In this document: piece by piece, positions 37,225 to 45,819 of the stretch | Numbering within the stretch: position 1 is the first letter of the stretch | How the letters are laid out: each line of letters starts with the position of its first letter | Origin: Rhodovulum strictum | GTDB taxonomy: Bacteria > Pseudomonadota > Alphaproteobacteria > Rhodobacterales > Rhodobacteraceae | Assembly (NCBI RefSeq): GCF_009649175.1 | Contig: NZ_WJPO01000016.1 | Coordinates: forward strand, 22,322 to 86,321 | Reading direction: 5' to 3' | Length of the DNA stretch: 64,000 nucleotides | The notes under the pieces: generated by a model | What the model saw: only the letters and a program-made list of their open reading frames with translations | Told to the model about the DNA's origin: nothing | The model's database searches: none | Position numbers and translations under genes: made by a program

Positions 37225-37758
37225 CTACCGGCAGATCACCCCGCAGGCGGCGCGGGCATCGACCAGAACGGTACGCCGGTTGTACTTGAACGGCCAGATG
37301 CCGCAGGAGCGGTCGGTCAGATCGCTTTGCTCGCGCTCGGCGATCACCCGCGTAAAGGTACAGATGCCGGCATTGCCCACCCGTTTCACATGGGTCGCGG
37401 CACGTTCCGCGGCGCTGGCCCCCTGGCTCTGCTGCAACTGGATGTTCGGAATCGCGCTCGGCGCAAAGAAGCTTCCGGCCGCGCTGCACCGGTTCTGCGC
37501 GTTCGTGGTGTTGATCGGCGTGGGGCAGGCCGTGGCGGCCGCGGCCTCTGCCGCCTCGATCGCGGCATTCCGGGCCGCGGCAAGCACCGCGTTGATGTTG
37601 CAGCCCGATGCGCCGCGGGTGCGCTCGACCGTACCGCCCGCGATCCCGTCGTCGCGGCACCAGCCGATCTCGGTCAGGTTGCTCTGCGCCAGAACCGGCG
37701 CCGCAGAACAAAGAAGGGCTGCGCCCAGAACGCAGCCCGCAAGCGATTTCCCGATCAT
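37225..37758 (-). CDS. Exported cysteine-containing protein of unknown function
   Basis: A 177-residue protein from the ATG at 37758; a longer open frame is rejected because the product then lacks its N-terminal signal. Signal peptide with core LAGCVLGAALLCSAAPVLA and cleavage near LAQ-SN. The mature part has eight cysteines, a number compatible with disulfides in the periplasm (WCRDDG, SGCNIN, ACPTP, NRCSA, ICTFT, SCGIW, and AACGVIC at the C-terminus). I recognise no domain. It stands alone, upstream of the SRP RNA on the same strand. Confidence 0.65.
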   Translation of the reverse strand: MIGKSLAGCVLGAALLCSAAPVLAQSNLTEIGWCRDDGIAGGTVERTRGASGCNINAVLAAARNAAIEAAEAAAATACPTPINTTNAQNRCSAAGSFFAPSAIPNIQLQQSQGASAAERAATHVKRVGNAGICTFTRVIAEREQSDLTDRSCGIWPFKYNRRTVLVDARAACGVICR

Positions 37759-37917
37759 GTCCCGTCCCCCATCGCGGCTTTCCCGCATTGCCCCATGCGC
37801 ACGGCAAGGGGCCTTTGCCTGCGGCATTTGAACACAGATTGCGGGGAATTCCTACCCGACTCACCAAGGGGTTTGGCCCGGGCCAGGTTCGGGAACCGGC
37901 CCGGGTCAGCCAGAGTG

Positions 37918-38676
37918 TCAGCCGCGCACCCGGCGCGCAGCGGCCAGGGCACCAAGCCCGGTCAGCAGCAAGAGCGCCCCCGCCGGAAGCGGGACCGGCG
38001 CCACGACATTGCTGAACTCGAACGATCCGCCGCCCATGTAGGCAGAGAACCGGACCGCGTCGAAGTCGACCCCAGAGAAGGAGACATGAACAGCCCCCTG
38101 CCCCGGATGCTTGACGATATCGAGATCCCCGAACGAGAGGAATTCTGCGCCCCAGAACGTGCCAACGACCGCGTCGCCCAGCAGGAACTCGACAAGGTTA
38201 TCGTTGTCGGGCGAGCCCCAGAGCAGCGACAGGACGGAGCGCGTCGAACCAAAGGTCAGCACGGCTTCGTTCCGCGTGCCGAGCGGCACATCGGTAGGCG
38301 CGAAAACCGTCCAGAACGGCGTGGTCTCCCAGCCGAGCGGGCCAAGATCGGCGACGTCCTTGCCCAGATAGGTGGCCTCGACCTCGTAGATACCCCCATA
38401 GAAGGGCGAACAGGCGAAGCGGCAGGGATCAAGGTCGCGACCGGGGCCGTTGTCGATGCCGAACTCCGCAGTCGGAAGCTCTGTGATCGCGGCTCCTGCC
38501 TCCCACGCCGCCCCGTCGGGCAGGGCCGTGCTGGCGGACAAATCGACCTTGCCCCAGGCTTCGGACCCGACGGCAGAGACGGTCACGGTGAGCGCACCGA
38601 AGGGAAGCGAGGACGCTTCGGCCAGTGATGCGCCCCCAAGCGCGACGGCAATAACGGGGATGGAAAGGAACTTCAT
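37918..38676 (-). CDS. Secreted VPLPA-CTERM sorting protein, 252 aa
   Basis: An exported beta-rich protein with signal peptide (residues 1-21, cleavage near AEA-SS) and a C-terminal sorting tail: VAPVPLPAGALLLLTGLGAL followed by AAARRVRG. This is the PEP-CTERM-like VPLPA tripartite signal (motif, helix, basic end) known from Rhodobacteraceae, handled by a cognate exosortase-type enzyme encoded elsewhere. The 200-residue body has no family I can name; it has one near-central cysteine pair (PCRFAC). Its surface role is unknown. Confidence 0.82.
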   Translation of the reverse strand: MKFLSIPVIAVALGGASLAEASSLPFGALTVTVSAVGSEAWGKVDLSASTALPDGAAWEAGAAITELPTAEFGIDNGPGRDLDPCRFACSPFYGGIYEVEATYLGKDVADLGPLGWETTPFWTVFAPTDVPLGTRNEAVLTFGSTRSVLSLLWGSPDNDNLVEFLLGDAVVGTFWGAEFLSFGDLDIVKHPGQGAVHVSFSGVDFDAVRFSAYMGGGSFEFSNVVAPVPLPAGALLLLTGLGALAAARRVRG

Positions 38677-38843
38677 AATCTCGGCCTCCAGATGCCAAAA
38701 CTCGCCATAAAGTTGTCACGCCTTTGTCTAACATGTGCAAAGAATCGCCGCAATTTCGAACCCGCACGATTCCGTTTCCGTTCTGGAACAGTTGCATTTT
38801 CATTACGGAAATCGCGCGCCCGCCCGGCGCGCAGGCCACCGGC

Positions 38844-40754
38844 CTACAAGGACAGACGAAAACGGATGAACCCGCCCGGTCCATCGCCCGCGGGTTCGAG
38901 GTTGAGCGCGGTCATCTGGTCCATGTAGCGCAGCGCGCGCGGGCCGGTTTCGAACAGCACAGTCGTTCCAGGCAGCGGCGCGAAGCGCCAGTTGCCATCG
39001 GCGCGGGGGTCGATCAGGCCCTGCTCGGCGATATAGCGCAAGACCACGTCGCGATTGGTATCCGGCGCCTCCAGGATGATCGTGTTCCCCATCGCGCCGG
39101 GGAAATCGCCGCCACCGCCCGCGCGATAGCTGTTTGTCGCGATCACGAATTCCATCTCGTCGCTCACCGGCTGCCCCTGCCAGGTCAGATCCACGATCCT
39201 CCGGGCCGACGGGTCGATCAGCCGCCCCTTCGCATCGAAGCGCGACGGCTGGCTCAGGTCGATCCGGTATGCGACCCCGTCGATCACGTCGAAATGGTAG
39301 CTGGGAAAATCGGGGTTCAGCAGCAACTGGTCCTGCATGCCCGGCACGATCCGGTTGAACATCCCCGCCGAGCGTTCGAGCCAGCCGCGCAACTCCGCCC
39401 CGTTGACCCGGACCGCACGCAGCTTGTTGGGAAAGAGGTACAGATCGGCCACATGCTTGATCGCGATCTCGCCCGCGGGCACGTCGGTATAATGGTCCGG
39501 CCCCCCGCGCCCGCCCGCCTTGAACGGCGCGGCCGCCGACAGCAGCGGCAGGCCCTCATGCGGGGTGCCCTTCAGCATGTCGTCAACGTACCACATCTGG
39601 GCGTTGGCAACGATCTGCACCGACGGGTCATCGGCCACCAGGGCGAAATAGCTGAACAGCGGGGCCGTGCTTCGCCCCACCGGGCGGCGGATATAGCGCA
39701 GCGTCTCGCGATGCTCGGTCGCGACCGCGTCAAGCACATGGCGTTCGCTCTCGACCAGGGGCGTGACCGTGCAATCCTCGTTGCGGCGCGAGATGGGGCG
39801 CAGTGCGCTTTCATGCCCGACGATCCGCCAGCCATTGCCCGCCTGTTCCAGCATCAGGTCGATCACCCCCAGATGCGACCCCCAGAACCCGCCCATCACC
39901 GCGGGCTTGCCATGGATCGTGCCCCGTTCGGCATCGACACACGCGATGCCGTCGAAACCCGGACCGGGAAAGGACAGATGCTGGTGGCCGGCCATCACCG
40001 CGTCGATCCCCTCGACCGCGGCCAGCGGCACCGAGGCGTTTTCCTGTCCCGGCACATGGCACGGCTCGCCGATGCCCGAATGGTTCAGTGCGACCACGAT
40101 ATCCGCGCCCTCGGCCTTGATCACCGGCAGCCAGGCGCGCGCCGTCTCGACGATGTCGCGCACCTTGACCCGGCCCTCCAGATGACGGCGGTCCCAGGTC
40201 ATCACCTGCGGCGGGGCAAAGCCGATCACGCCGACCCGGACCGGATGCGCAATGCCAGCCCCGTCTGTCAGCATCCGGTCGAGAATGATATAGGGCGGCA
40301 GCAGCGGCATGTCCTCGGTCGGCCGGGCGCCCAGCACGCGCACGATATTGGCCGAGACCACCGGAAACGCCGCCCCCGCGATCGACCGCATCGCGAAATC
40401 CAGGCCGTAATTGAACTCGTGATTACCCAATGTCGAGGCATCGAACCCGACCACGTTCATCGCCTGGATGATCGGGTGCATGTCGCCCTCGCGCATGCCC
40501 CGCTCATAGGCGATGTAGTCGCCCATCGGGTTGCCCTGAAGGAAGTCGCCATTGTCGAACAGCAGCGCGTTGGCCGCCTCGGCCCGAACGCTGGCGACAT
40601 GGGCGGCGGTACGCGCAAGGCCCACCGTGTCCGCCGGCTCGTCGGCGTAATAGTCGTAGGGATAGATATGGACGTGCAGATCCGTTGTTCCCATCAACCG
40701 CAGATGCACCTGACCGGCACCTGCCTGAGAGGAAAAGGAATGCAGCGCGCTCAA
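38844..40754 (-). CDS. cpdB: 2',3'-cyclic-nucleotide 2'-phosphodiesterase / 3'-nucleotidase
   Basis: A metallophosphoesterase plus 5'-nucleotidase C-terminal domain, about 636 residues, that releases nucleosides from 2',3'-cyclic and 3'-nucleotides. Metal ligands are clear: TTDLHVH, FDNGDFLQG, LGNHEFNYGLDF, ALNHSG and AGHQH. The C-terminal substrate domain has the aromatic FPSYHFDVIDG block. The start is uncertain: TTG at 40754 has a GGAAAGAG site, GTG at 40790 has none, and a stop lies just upstream. With either start no signal peptide is visible, whereas characterised CpdB is periplasmic. Confidence 0.88.
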   Translation of the reverse strand: MSALHSFSSQAGAGQVHLRLMGTTDLHVHIYPYDYYADEPADTVGLARTAAHVASVRAEAANALLFDNGDFLQGNPMGDYIAYERGMREGDMHPIIQAMNVVGFDASTLGNHEFNYGLDFAMRSIAGAAFPVVSANIVRVLGARPTEDMPLLPPYIILDRMLTDGAGIAHPVRVGVIGFAPPQVMTWDRRHLEGRVKVRDIVETARAWLPVIKAEGADIVVALNHSGIGEPCHVPGQENASVPLAAVEGIDAVMAGHQHLSFPGPGFDGIACVDAERGTIHGKPAVMGGFWGSHLGVIDLMLEQAGNGWRIVGHESALRPISRRNEDCTVTPLVESERHVLDAVATEHRETLRYIRRPVGRSTAPLFSYFALVADDPSVQIVANAQMWYVDDMLKGTPHEGLPLLSAAAPFKAGGRGGPDHYTDVPAGEIAIKHVADLYLFPNKLRAVRVNGAELRGWLERSAGMFNRIVPGMQDQLLLNPDFPSYHFDVIDGVAYRIDLSQPSRFDAKGRLIDPSARRIVDLTWQGQPVSDEMEFVIATNSYRAGGGGDFPGAMGNTIILEAPDTNRDVVLRYIAEQGLIDPRADGNWRFAPLPGTTVLFETGPRALRYMDQMTALNLEPAGDGPGGFIRFRLSL

Positions 40755-40997
40755 TGTCTCTTTCCGCGGCGGCGCCGGGCGGTGACGCACGGCGGTTGAG
40801 TGTTACGCGCCAGCCCGACACAAGGCGCGCCCGAGGCAATTCCCCGGGCGCCTTGCCTGCCCAACGCCTTGGCGGCATGTGATACAACCCCTTACAGGAG
40901 TGCAATACGCGGCTCAACACCCGCTTATGGCGAGTTCGCTTCCCTTCGTGGCCGGGGCATGGCATGGCAGTCAGGGGCCGGAACCGGAGGGCATCGC

Positions 40998-41954
40998 ATG
41001 CGGCTGTCAGAGCAGGTGACATTCGGGGGCGGCGGGCTGGACCGTGCCGCGCATCTGCGCGCCGACCCCGCTGCGCTGGACGGTCTGCGCACGACGCCCG
41101 GTGCCTGCACGCTGCCGCTCTGGCGGGGCAAGCCGCTGGTCTGTTCCGGCGGGCTGGGCTGGATCGCGCCGGATCACCCCGTCCTGACCGCATCGGGCGG
41201 GGACGCGGTGTTCCTGGGTCTCGCCGAGGGCGCGCCGCGCTTTGCGGTGGACCTGTCCGACTGGCAACCCGCCGAACTGCCCGACACGCTGGGCGCGTTT
41301 CTCGACCCCTCGGAACAGCGCCATCCCGGCCTGCCCGAAGCGCATGTCTTCGCCGAATTGCGGCGCGTGATGACGGGGCTTTCGCCGCTGGAGGCCGAGC
41401 TTGCCGCAACCGCCCGGGCGGTGCTGGGCTGGCACGCGACGCACCGCTTCTGCGCCCGCTGCGGCACCGCCAGCCAGCCTGAACAGGCCGGTTGGCAGCG
41501 CATTTGCCCCGATTGCGGCGCCGCCCATTTCCCGCGCACCGATCCGGTTGTCATCATGCTGATAACCGATGGCAATTCCGTGCTTCTGGGGCGCGGGCCG
41601 GGCTGGCCCGAAGGGATGTTCTCGCTTCTGGCGGGGTTTGTCGAACCGGGCGAAACCGTCGAGGCCGCGGTGCGCCGCGAGGTCGCCGAGGAAGCCGGGA
41701 TCCGCGTCGCCGAAGTCGGCTATCTGGCCAGCCAGCCCTGGCCCTTCCCGTCCTCGCTGATGATCGGCTGCCGTGGCCGCGCCACCAGCCACGAGATCAC
41801 GCTGGACCCCGCCGAGCTGGAGGCCGCCCGTTGGGTCAGCCGTGAGGATCTGCTGGCCGCCTTTGCCGGAGAGCGCACCGATATCCTGCCCGCGCGAAAG
41901 GGCGCGATTGCCCATGTCATCCTGCGTTTGTGGCTTGCGGACCGGCTGGATTGA
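40998..41954 (+). CDS. nudC: NAD(+) diphosphatase / RNA deNADding enzyme NudC
   Basis: A Nudix hydrolase that cleaves NADH and NAD-capped RNA, 318 residues from the ATG at 40998 (GGAGG 8 bases upstream). It has a C4 zinc ribbon (FCARCG and ICPDCG, near residues 150-175), the Nudix box (GFVEPGETVEAAVRREVAEE) and the NudC-specific SQPWPFPSS right after it. The N-terminal domain is poorly conserved, as usual. Followed 33 bases later by the SRPBCC gene. Confidence 0.93.
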   Translation: MRLSEQVTFGGGGLDRAAHLRADPAALDGLRTTPGACTLPLWRGKPLVCSGGLGWIAPDHPVLTASGGDAVFLGLAEGAPRFAVDLSDWQPAELPDTLGAFLDPSEQRHPGLPEAHVFAELRRVMTGLSPLEAELAATARAVLGWHATHRFCARCGTASQPEQAGWQRICPDCGAAHFPRTDPVVIMLITDGNSVLLGRGPGWPEGMFSLLAGFVEPGETVEAAVRREVAEEAGIRVAEVGYLASQPWPFPSSLMIGCRGRATSHEITLDPAELEAARWVSREDLLAAFAGERTDILPARKGAIAHVILRLWLADRLD

Positions 41955-41987
41955 CGCGACAAAAATGGCATAGTGCCTGGAGGCGCC

Positions 41988-42455
41988 ATGAAATTCTCGA
42001 CACGCGAAGATATCGGGCTTTCGATCGAAGAGGTGTTTTCGGTCCTTACGGATTTCGACCGCCTGCAACGGGCCGCGATGCGGCGGGGCGCCGTGGTGAC
42101 CCGGGTTGACACGCTGGCCGCGCCGGGGCCCGGCATGGCCTGGGCCGCGCAGTTCACCTTTCGCGGCAAGCCCCGCTGGGTTCACACCGAACTGACAGGG
42201 TTCCGACCGCCCGAAACCCTGGTCGTGCAGTCCACGATCAGCGGCCTGACCAGCGTCGGCACCGTCGATCTTGTCCAGCTTTCGCCTGCCCAGACCCGCA
42301 TCGCGGTGGCGGTCGACCTGCGCCCGCAAACGGTCCCGGCGCGGCTGTTCCTTCAGACCCTGCGGATGGCCAAGGGGCGCATGTCCGACAGGTTCACCTC
42401 TGGCGTCGCCCGCTTCGCCCGCGACCTGGAGGCCGGCAGGTTCCACGACCTCTGA
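41988..42455 (+). CDS. SRPBCC (START-like) family protein
   Basis: A 155-residue soluble protein from the ATG at 41988 (GGAGG 5 bases upstream). The start MKFSTREDIGLSIEEVFSVLTDFDRLQ is typical of SRPBCC/polyketide-cyclase-like proteins with a deep hydrophobic pocket and a long C-terminal helix. The ligand is unknown. Together with nudC probably one transcript. Confidence 0.8.
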   Translation: MKFSTREDIGLSIEEVFSVLTDFDRLQRAAMRRGAVVTRVDTLAAPGPGMAWAAQFTFRGKPRWVHTELTGFRPPETLVVQSTISGLTSVGTVDLVQLSPAQTRIAVAVDLRPQTVPARLFLQTLRMAKGRMSDRFTSGVARFARDLEAGRFHDL

Positions 42456-42566
42456 CCGCCGACGGTCCGGCCGGCCCGCGCCCCCGTCCCGCCACCCCTT
42501 TCCCAGCCGCGCCCTTTGGGCTAGAGACACGCGCAACCGGCGACCCATGGACAGACGGCAGATCGC

Positions 42567-44966
42567 ATGAAATTCACCCTCTCCTGGCTCAGGGACCACC
42601 TCGAGACCGAGGCCACCCTTGACGACATCCTTTACGCGCTGACCGATCTGGGGCTCGAGGTCGAGGGGATCGCGAACCCCGCCGTCAAGCTTGAGGAATT
42701 CACCATCGGCCGCGTGCTGAAGGCCGAGAAGCATCCCGATGCCGACCGGCTGCGCGTCTGCCAGGTCGCCACCAGCCAGGGCGAAAAACAGATCGTCTGC
42801 GGCGCCCCCAATGCCCGCGAAGGCATCACCGTCGTCGTGGCGCATCCGGGCACCTACATTCCCGGCATCGACACGATCATCCAGGTCGGCAAGATCCGCG
42901 GCGTCGAAAGCCACGGCATGATGTGTTCGGAACGCGAGATGGAGCTGTCCGAGGAACATGACGGCATCATCGAACTGCCCTCGGGCGAGGTCGGCGAGCG
43001 TTTCGTCGACTGGCTGGCAAAGAACGATCCGGCCCGCGTCGACCCGGTGATCGAGATCGCCATAACCCCCAACCGTCCCGACGCGCTTGGCGTGCACGGC
43101 ATCGCCCGCGACCTTGCCGTGCGCGGCATCGGGCGACTGAAACCGCTGGTGGCGGACCCGGTACCCGGCGCCTTCCCCTGCCCCATTTCCGTCACCATTG
43201 CCCCCGAACTTCGGGCCAAAGGCTGCCCGCATTTCACCGGCCGCCTGATCCGCGGCGTCACCAACGGCCCCAGCCCGCGCTGGCTTCAGGACCGGCTCAA
43301 GGCGATCGGGCTGCGCCCGATTTCGGCGCTGGTCGATATCACCAATTTCTTCACCTATGACCAGAACCGCCCGCTGCACGTCTTCGACGCCGATATCGTC
43401 AAGGGCGGCCTGCGCATCCACCCCGCCGAGGGCGGCGAGACGCTGACCGCGCTGGACGGCAAGGACTATGCCTTTGCCCCCGGTATGATGGTCATTTCCG
43501 ACGACAGCGGCCCCGAAAGCATCGCGGGCGTGATGGGCGGCGCCCATACCGGCGTGACCGAGGAAACCGTCAACGTCTTTCTCGAAAGCGCCTGGTGGGA
43601 TCCGATCACCATCGCCACGACGGGCCGCGCGCTGCGCATCAACTCGGATGCCCGCTACCGCTTCGAACGCGGCGTGGACCCGGCCCATACCCTGCCGGGG
43701 CTCGAGGCCGCGACGCGGATGATCCTCGATCTGTGCGGCGGCGAACCCTCCGACGTGGTGGCCGATGGCGCCGCCCTCGACACCGCCCGCGCCTATCGGC
43801 TGGACACCGACCGGGTGGCCCGTCTGGTCGGCATGGACATCCCGGCCGAGGACCAGCGCGCCACGCTGACCGCGCTGGGCTTCCGGATCGCGGACGACAT
43901 GGCCCATGTCCCGTCCTGGCGGCCCGATGTGCTGGGCGAGGCCGATCTGGTCGAGGAAGTCGCCCGCGTCACCTCGCTCACGAAACTTCAGGGCAAGCCG
44001 CTGCCCCGGCTCCATGTCGGCGTGCCCACCGGCATCCTGACGCCGATGCAGAAACGCGAGGCCGCCGCCCGGCGCAGCTGTGCCGCACTCGGCTACAACG
44101 AATGCGTCACCTATTCCTTCATCGACCGCGCCAGTGCGGCCCTGTTCGGCGGCGGCGATCAGGCCACCGCGCTGGAAAACCCGATCTCCAGCGAAATGAG
44201 CCATATGCGCCCCGCGCTGCTGCCGGGCCTGTTGCAGGCCGCCGCCCGCAACCAGGCGCGCGGCTTCGCCGATCTGGCCCTGTTCGAGGTCGGCCCCGCC
44301 TTTCACGGCGCCGAACCGGGCGAGCAACACCTGCTGGCCACCGGCCTGCTGACCGGCCATGCCGGGCCGCGCGACCCGCATGGCTCGCGCCGACCGGTCG
44401 ATATCTATGATGCCAAGGCCGATTGCGAGGCCGTGCTGGCCGCCATCGGCGCCCCCGCCCGCGCGCAAATCCTGCGCGGCGCCTCCGGCTGGTGGCACCC
44501 GGGACGGCATGGCATGATCTGCCTCGGCCCGAAAAAACTGCTGGCGGTCTATGGCGAGTTGCACCCGAAAGTCCTGCGCGAGATGGACGTCAAGGGCCCG
44601 GCCATGGCCTTCACCATCTGGCTTGAGGAACCGCCGATGCCGCGCAAGTCCGGCGCCACGCGCGAGGCGCTGGGCGTCTCCGACTATCAGGCCGTGGAAC
44701 GCGATTTCGCCTTCGTGCTCGATGCCAGGGTCGAGGCTCTGAACGTGGTCAATGCCGCCGCAGGCGCCGACAAGACCCTGATCGAGGAGGTCCGCGTCTT
44801 CGACGAATTCATCGGCGGCACCCTGGGCGAGGGCCGTAAATCGCTCGCGATCACCGTGCGGCTGCAACCGATGGACCGCACGCTGACCGAGGACGAGATC
44901 GAGGCGGTCAGCCGCAAGATCGTCGAGAAGGTCGAAAAGGCCACGGGCGGCACGCTGCGCGGCTAG
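42567..44966 (+). CDS. pheT: Phenylalanine--tRNA ligase beta subunit
   Basis: The beta chain of the (alpha-beta)2 PheRS, 799 residues, full length. The N-terminal EMAP-type OB domain (KPAV... TIGRVLKAEKHPDADRL) is followed by B3/B4 editing domains, B5 (catalytic-like) and the C-terminal anticodon-binding FDX-ACB domain (ERDFAFVLD, VFDEFIGG). The GVESHGMMCSERE block is diagnostic. pheS is not upstream within the window, so the two subunits are not in one tight operon here. An upstream CTAGAG (42520-42525) is a possible -10. Confidence 0.97.
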   Translation: MKFTLSWLRDHLETEATLDDILYALTDLGLEVEGIANPAVKLEEFTIGRVLKAEKHPDADRLRVCQVATSQGEKQIVCGAPNAREGITVVVAHPGTYIPGIDTIIQVGKIRGVESHGMMCSEREMELSEEHDGIIELPSGEVGERFVDWLAKNDPARVDPVIEIAITPNRPDALGVHGIARDLAVRGIGRLKPLVADPVPGAFPCPISVTIAPELRAKGCPHFTGRLIRGVTNGPSPRWLQDRLKAIGLRPISALVDITNFFTYDQNRPLHVFDADIVKGGLRIHPAEGGETLTALDGKDYAFAPGMMVISDDSGPESIAGVMGGAHTGVTEETVNVFLESAWWDPITIATTGRALRINSDARYRFERGVDPAHTLPGLEAATRMILDLCGGEPSDVVADGAALDTARAYRLDTDRVARLVGMDIPAEDQRATLTALGFRIADDMAHVPSWRPDVLGEADLVEEVARVTSLTKLQGKPLPRLHVGVPTGILTPMQKREAAARRSCAALGYNECVTYSFIDRASAALFGGGDQATALENPISSEMSHMRPALLPGLLQAAARNQARGFADLALFEVGPAFHGAEPGEQHLLATGLLTGHAGPRDPHGSRRPVDIYDAKADCEAVLAAIGAPARAQILRGASGWWHPGRHGMICLGPKKLLAVYGELHPKVLREMDVKGPAMAFTIWLEEPPMPRKSGATREALGVSDYQAVERDFAFVLDARVEALNVVNAAAGADKTLIEEVRVFDEFIGGTLGEGRKSLAITVRLQPMDRTLTEDEIEAVSRKIVEKVEKATGGTLRG

Positions 44967-44988
44967 GACAACTAGGCCGGGGGGACAC

Positions 44989-45648
44989 ATGTTCGAGAAC
45001 CGCACCGAGGCCGGGCGCCAACTGGCCGAAAAGATCGCCGAGGCCGGGCCCGAAAACCCGCTGGTCCTGGCCCTGCCGCGCGGCGGCGTGCCGGTGGCCC
45101 TGCCGATCGCCCGGGCGCTGGGCGCGCCCTTGGACCTTGCCTTCGTGCGCAAGATCGGCATGCCCGGCAATCCCGAACTGGCGGCGGGCGCGGTGGTGGA
45201 CGGCAATGCCCGCGAGATCGTGTTCAACGACGACGTTCTGGCGATGACCGGCCTCACCCCCGCCGATTTCGCGCCCGAGGTCGAACGCAAGCTGGCCGAA
45301 ATCGCCGCCCGCCGCGCCCTCTATCTGGGCGAGCGCCCGCCGCAGAAGATCGCTGGCCGCACCGCCATCGTGGTCGATGACGGCATCGCCACCGGCGCCA
45401 CCATCCGCGCCGTGCTGCGCGCGCTCCGCAAACGCGGACCGATCGAGACCTGGCTTGCCGTGCCCGTCGGCCCGCAGGAAATGATCTGGCAGATGCGCGG
45501 CATGACCGACCGGCTGTTCTTCCTCGAAGCCCCGCGCGACTTCCGGGCCGTCAGCGCGCATTACAGGCAGTTCGACCAGGTCGAGGATGACGAGGTCGTG
45601 CAGATGCTGCGCACCACCTGGGCCGAGCAGGACGCGCGCAAGGCCTGA
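44989..45648 (+). CDS. Phosphoribosyltransferase family protein
   Basis: A type I phosphoribosyltransferase-fold protein, 219 residues. The PRPP-binding motif AIVVDDGIATGAT sits near residues 123-135, and the early loop LALPRGGVPVALPIA near 26-40. The family includes putative phosphoribosyltransferases of unknown nucleobase specificity often fused to hydrolases; here it is free-standing. Lies 22 bases after pheT, probably cotranscribed, although a functional link is not evident. Confidence 0.85.
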   Translation: MFENRTEAGRQLAEKIAEAGPENPLVLALPRGGVPVALPIARALGAPLDLAFVRKIGMPGNPELAAGAVVDGNAREIVFNDDVLAMTGLTPADFAPEVERKLAEIAARRALYLGERPPQKIAGRTAIVVDDGIATGATIRAVLRALRKRGPIETWLAVPVGPQEMIWQMRGMTDRLFFLEAPRDFRAVSAHYRQFDQVEDDEVVQMLRTTWAEQDARKA

Positions 45649-45675
45649 CGCCCTGATCCCTGACCGACCGGGAAA

Positions 45676-45773
45676 GGGGGGCGCTGCCCCCCGTCCTTGC
45701 GGACTCCCCCCGGGATATTTGCGGCCAGAAGAAGGGCAGCGACCCTCTGTCTTCTTCTTGGTAAAAATACCCA
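45676..45773. repeat. 60-bp intergenic repeat, copy 2, with inverted partial unit
   Basis: Positions 45676-45735 repeat 11551-11610 with one mismatch. Here the element goes on: after a 15-base spacer CTTCTTCTTGGTAAAAATAC (45751-45770) is an imperfect inverted copy of the element's right part (GATATTTGCGGCCAGAAGAAG, 45714-45734), so a large hairpin can form. The site again lies between convergent genes (phosphoribosyltransferase and GST). Confidence 0.85.
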
Positions 45774-45819
45774 AATCCGGCGCTTGCCGCAGCGCCGCCG
45801 GTCGGGGCAGGGGGCGGCG

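Noticed and set aside
41007..45290. Open frame of 1427 codons on the minus strand
   Set aside because: Opposite nudC, the SRPBCC gene and pheT, all well supported; its composition is that of an antisense shadow and it has no domains.
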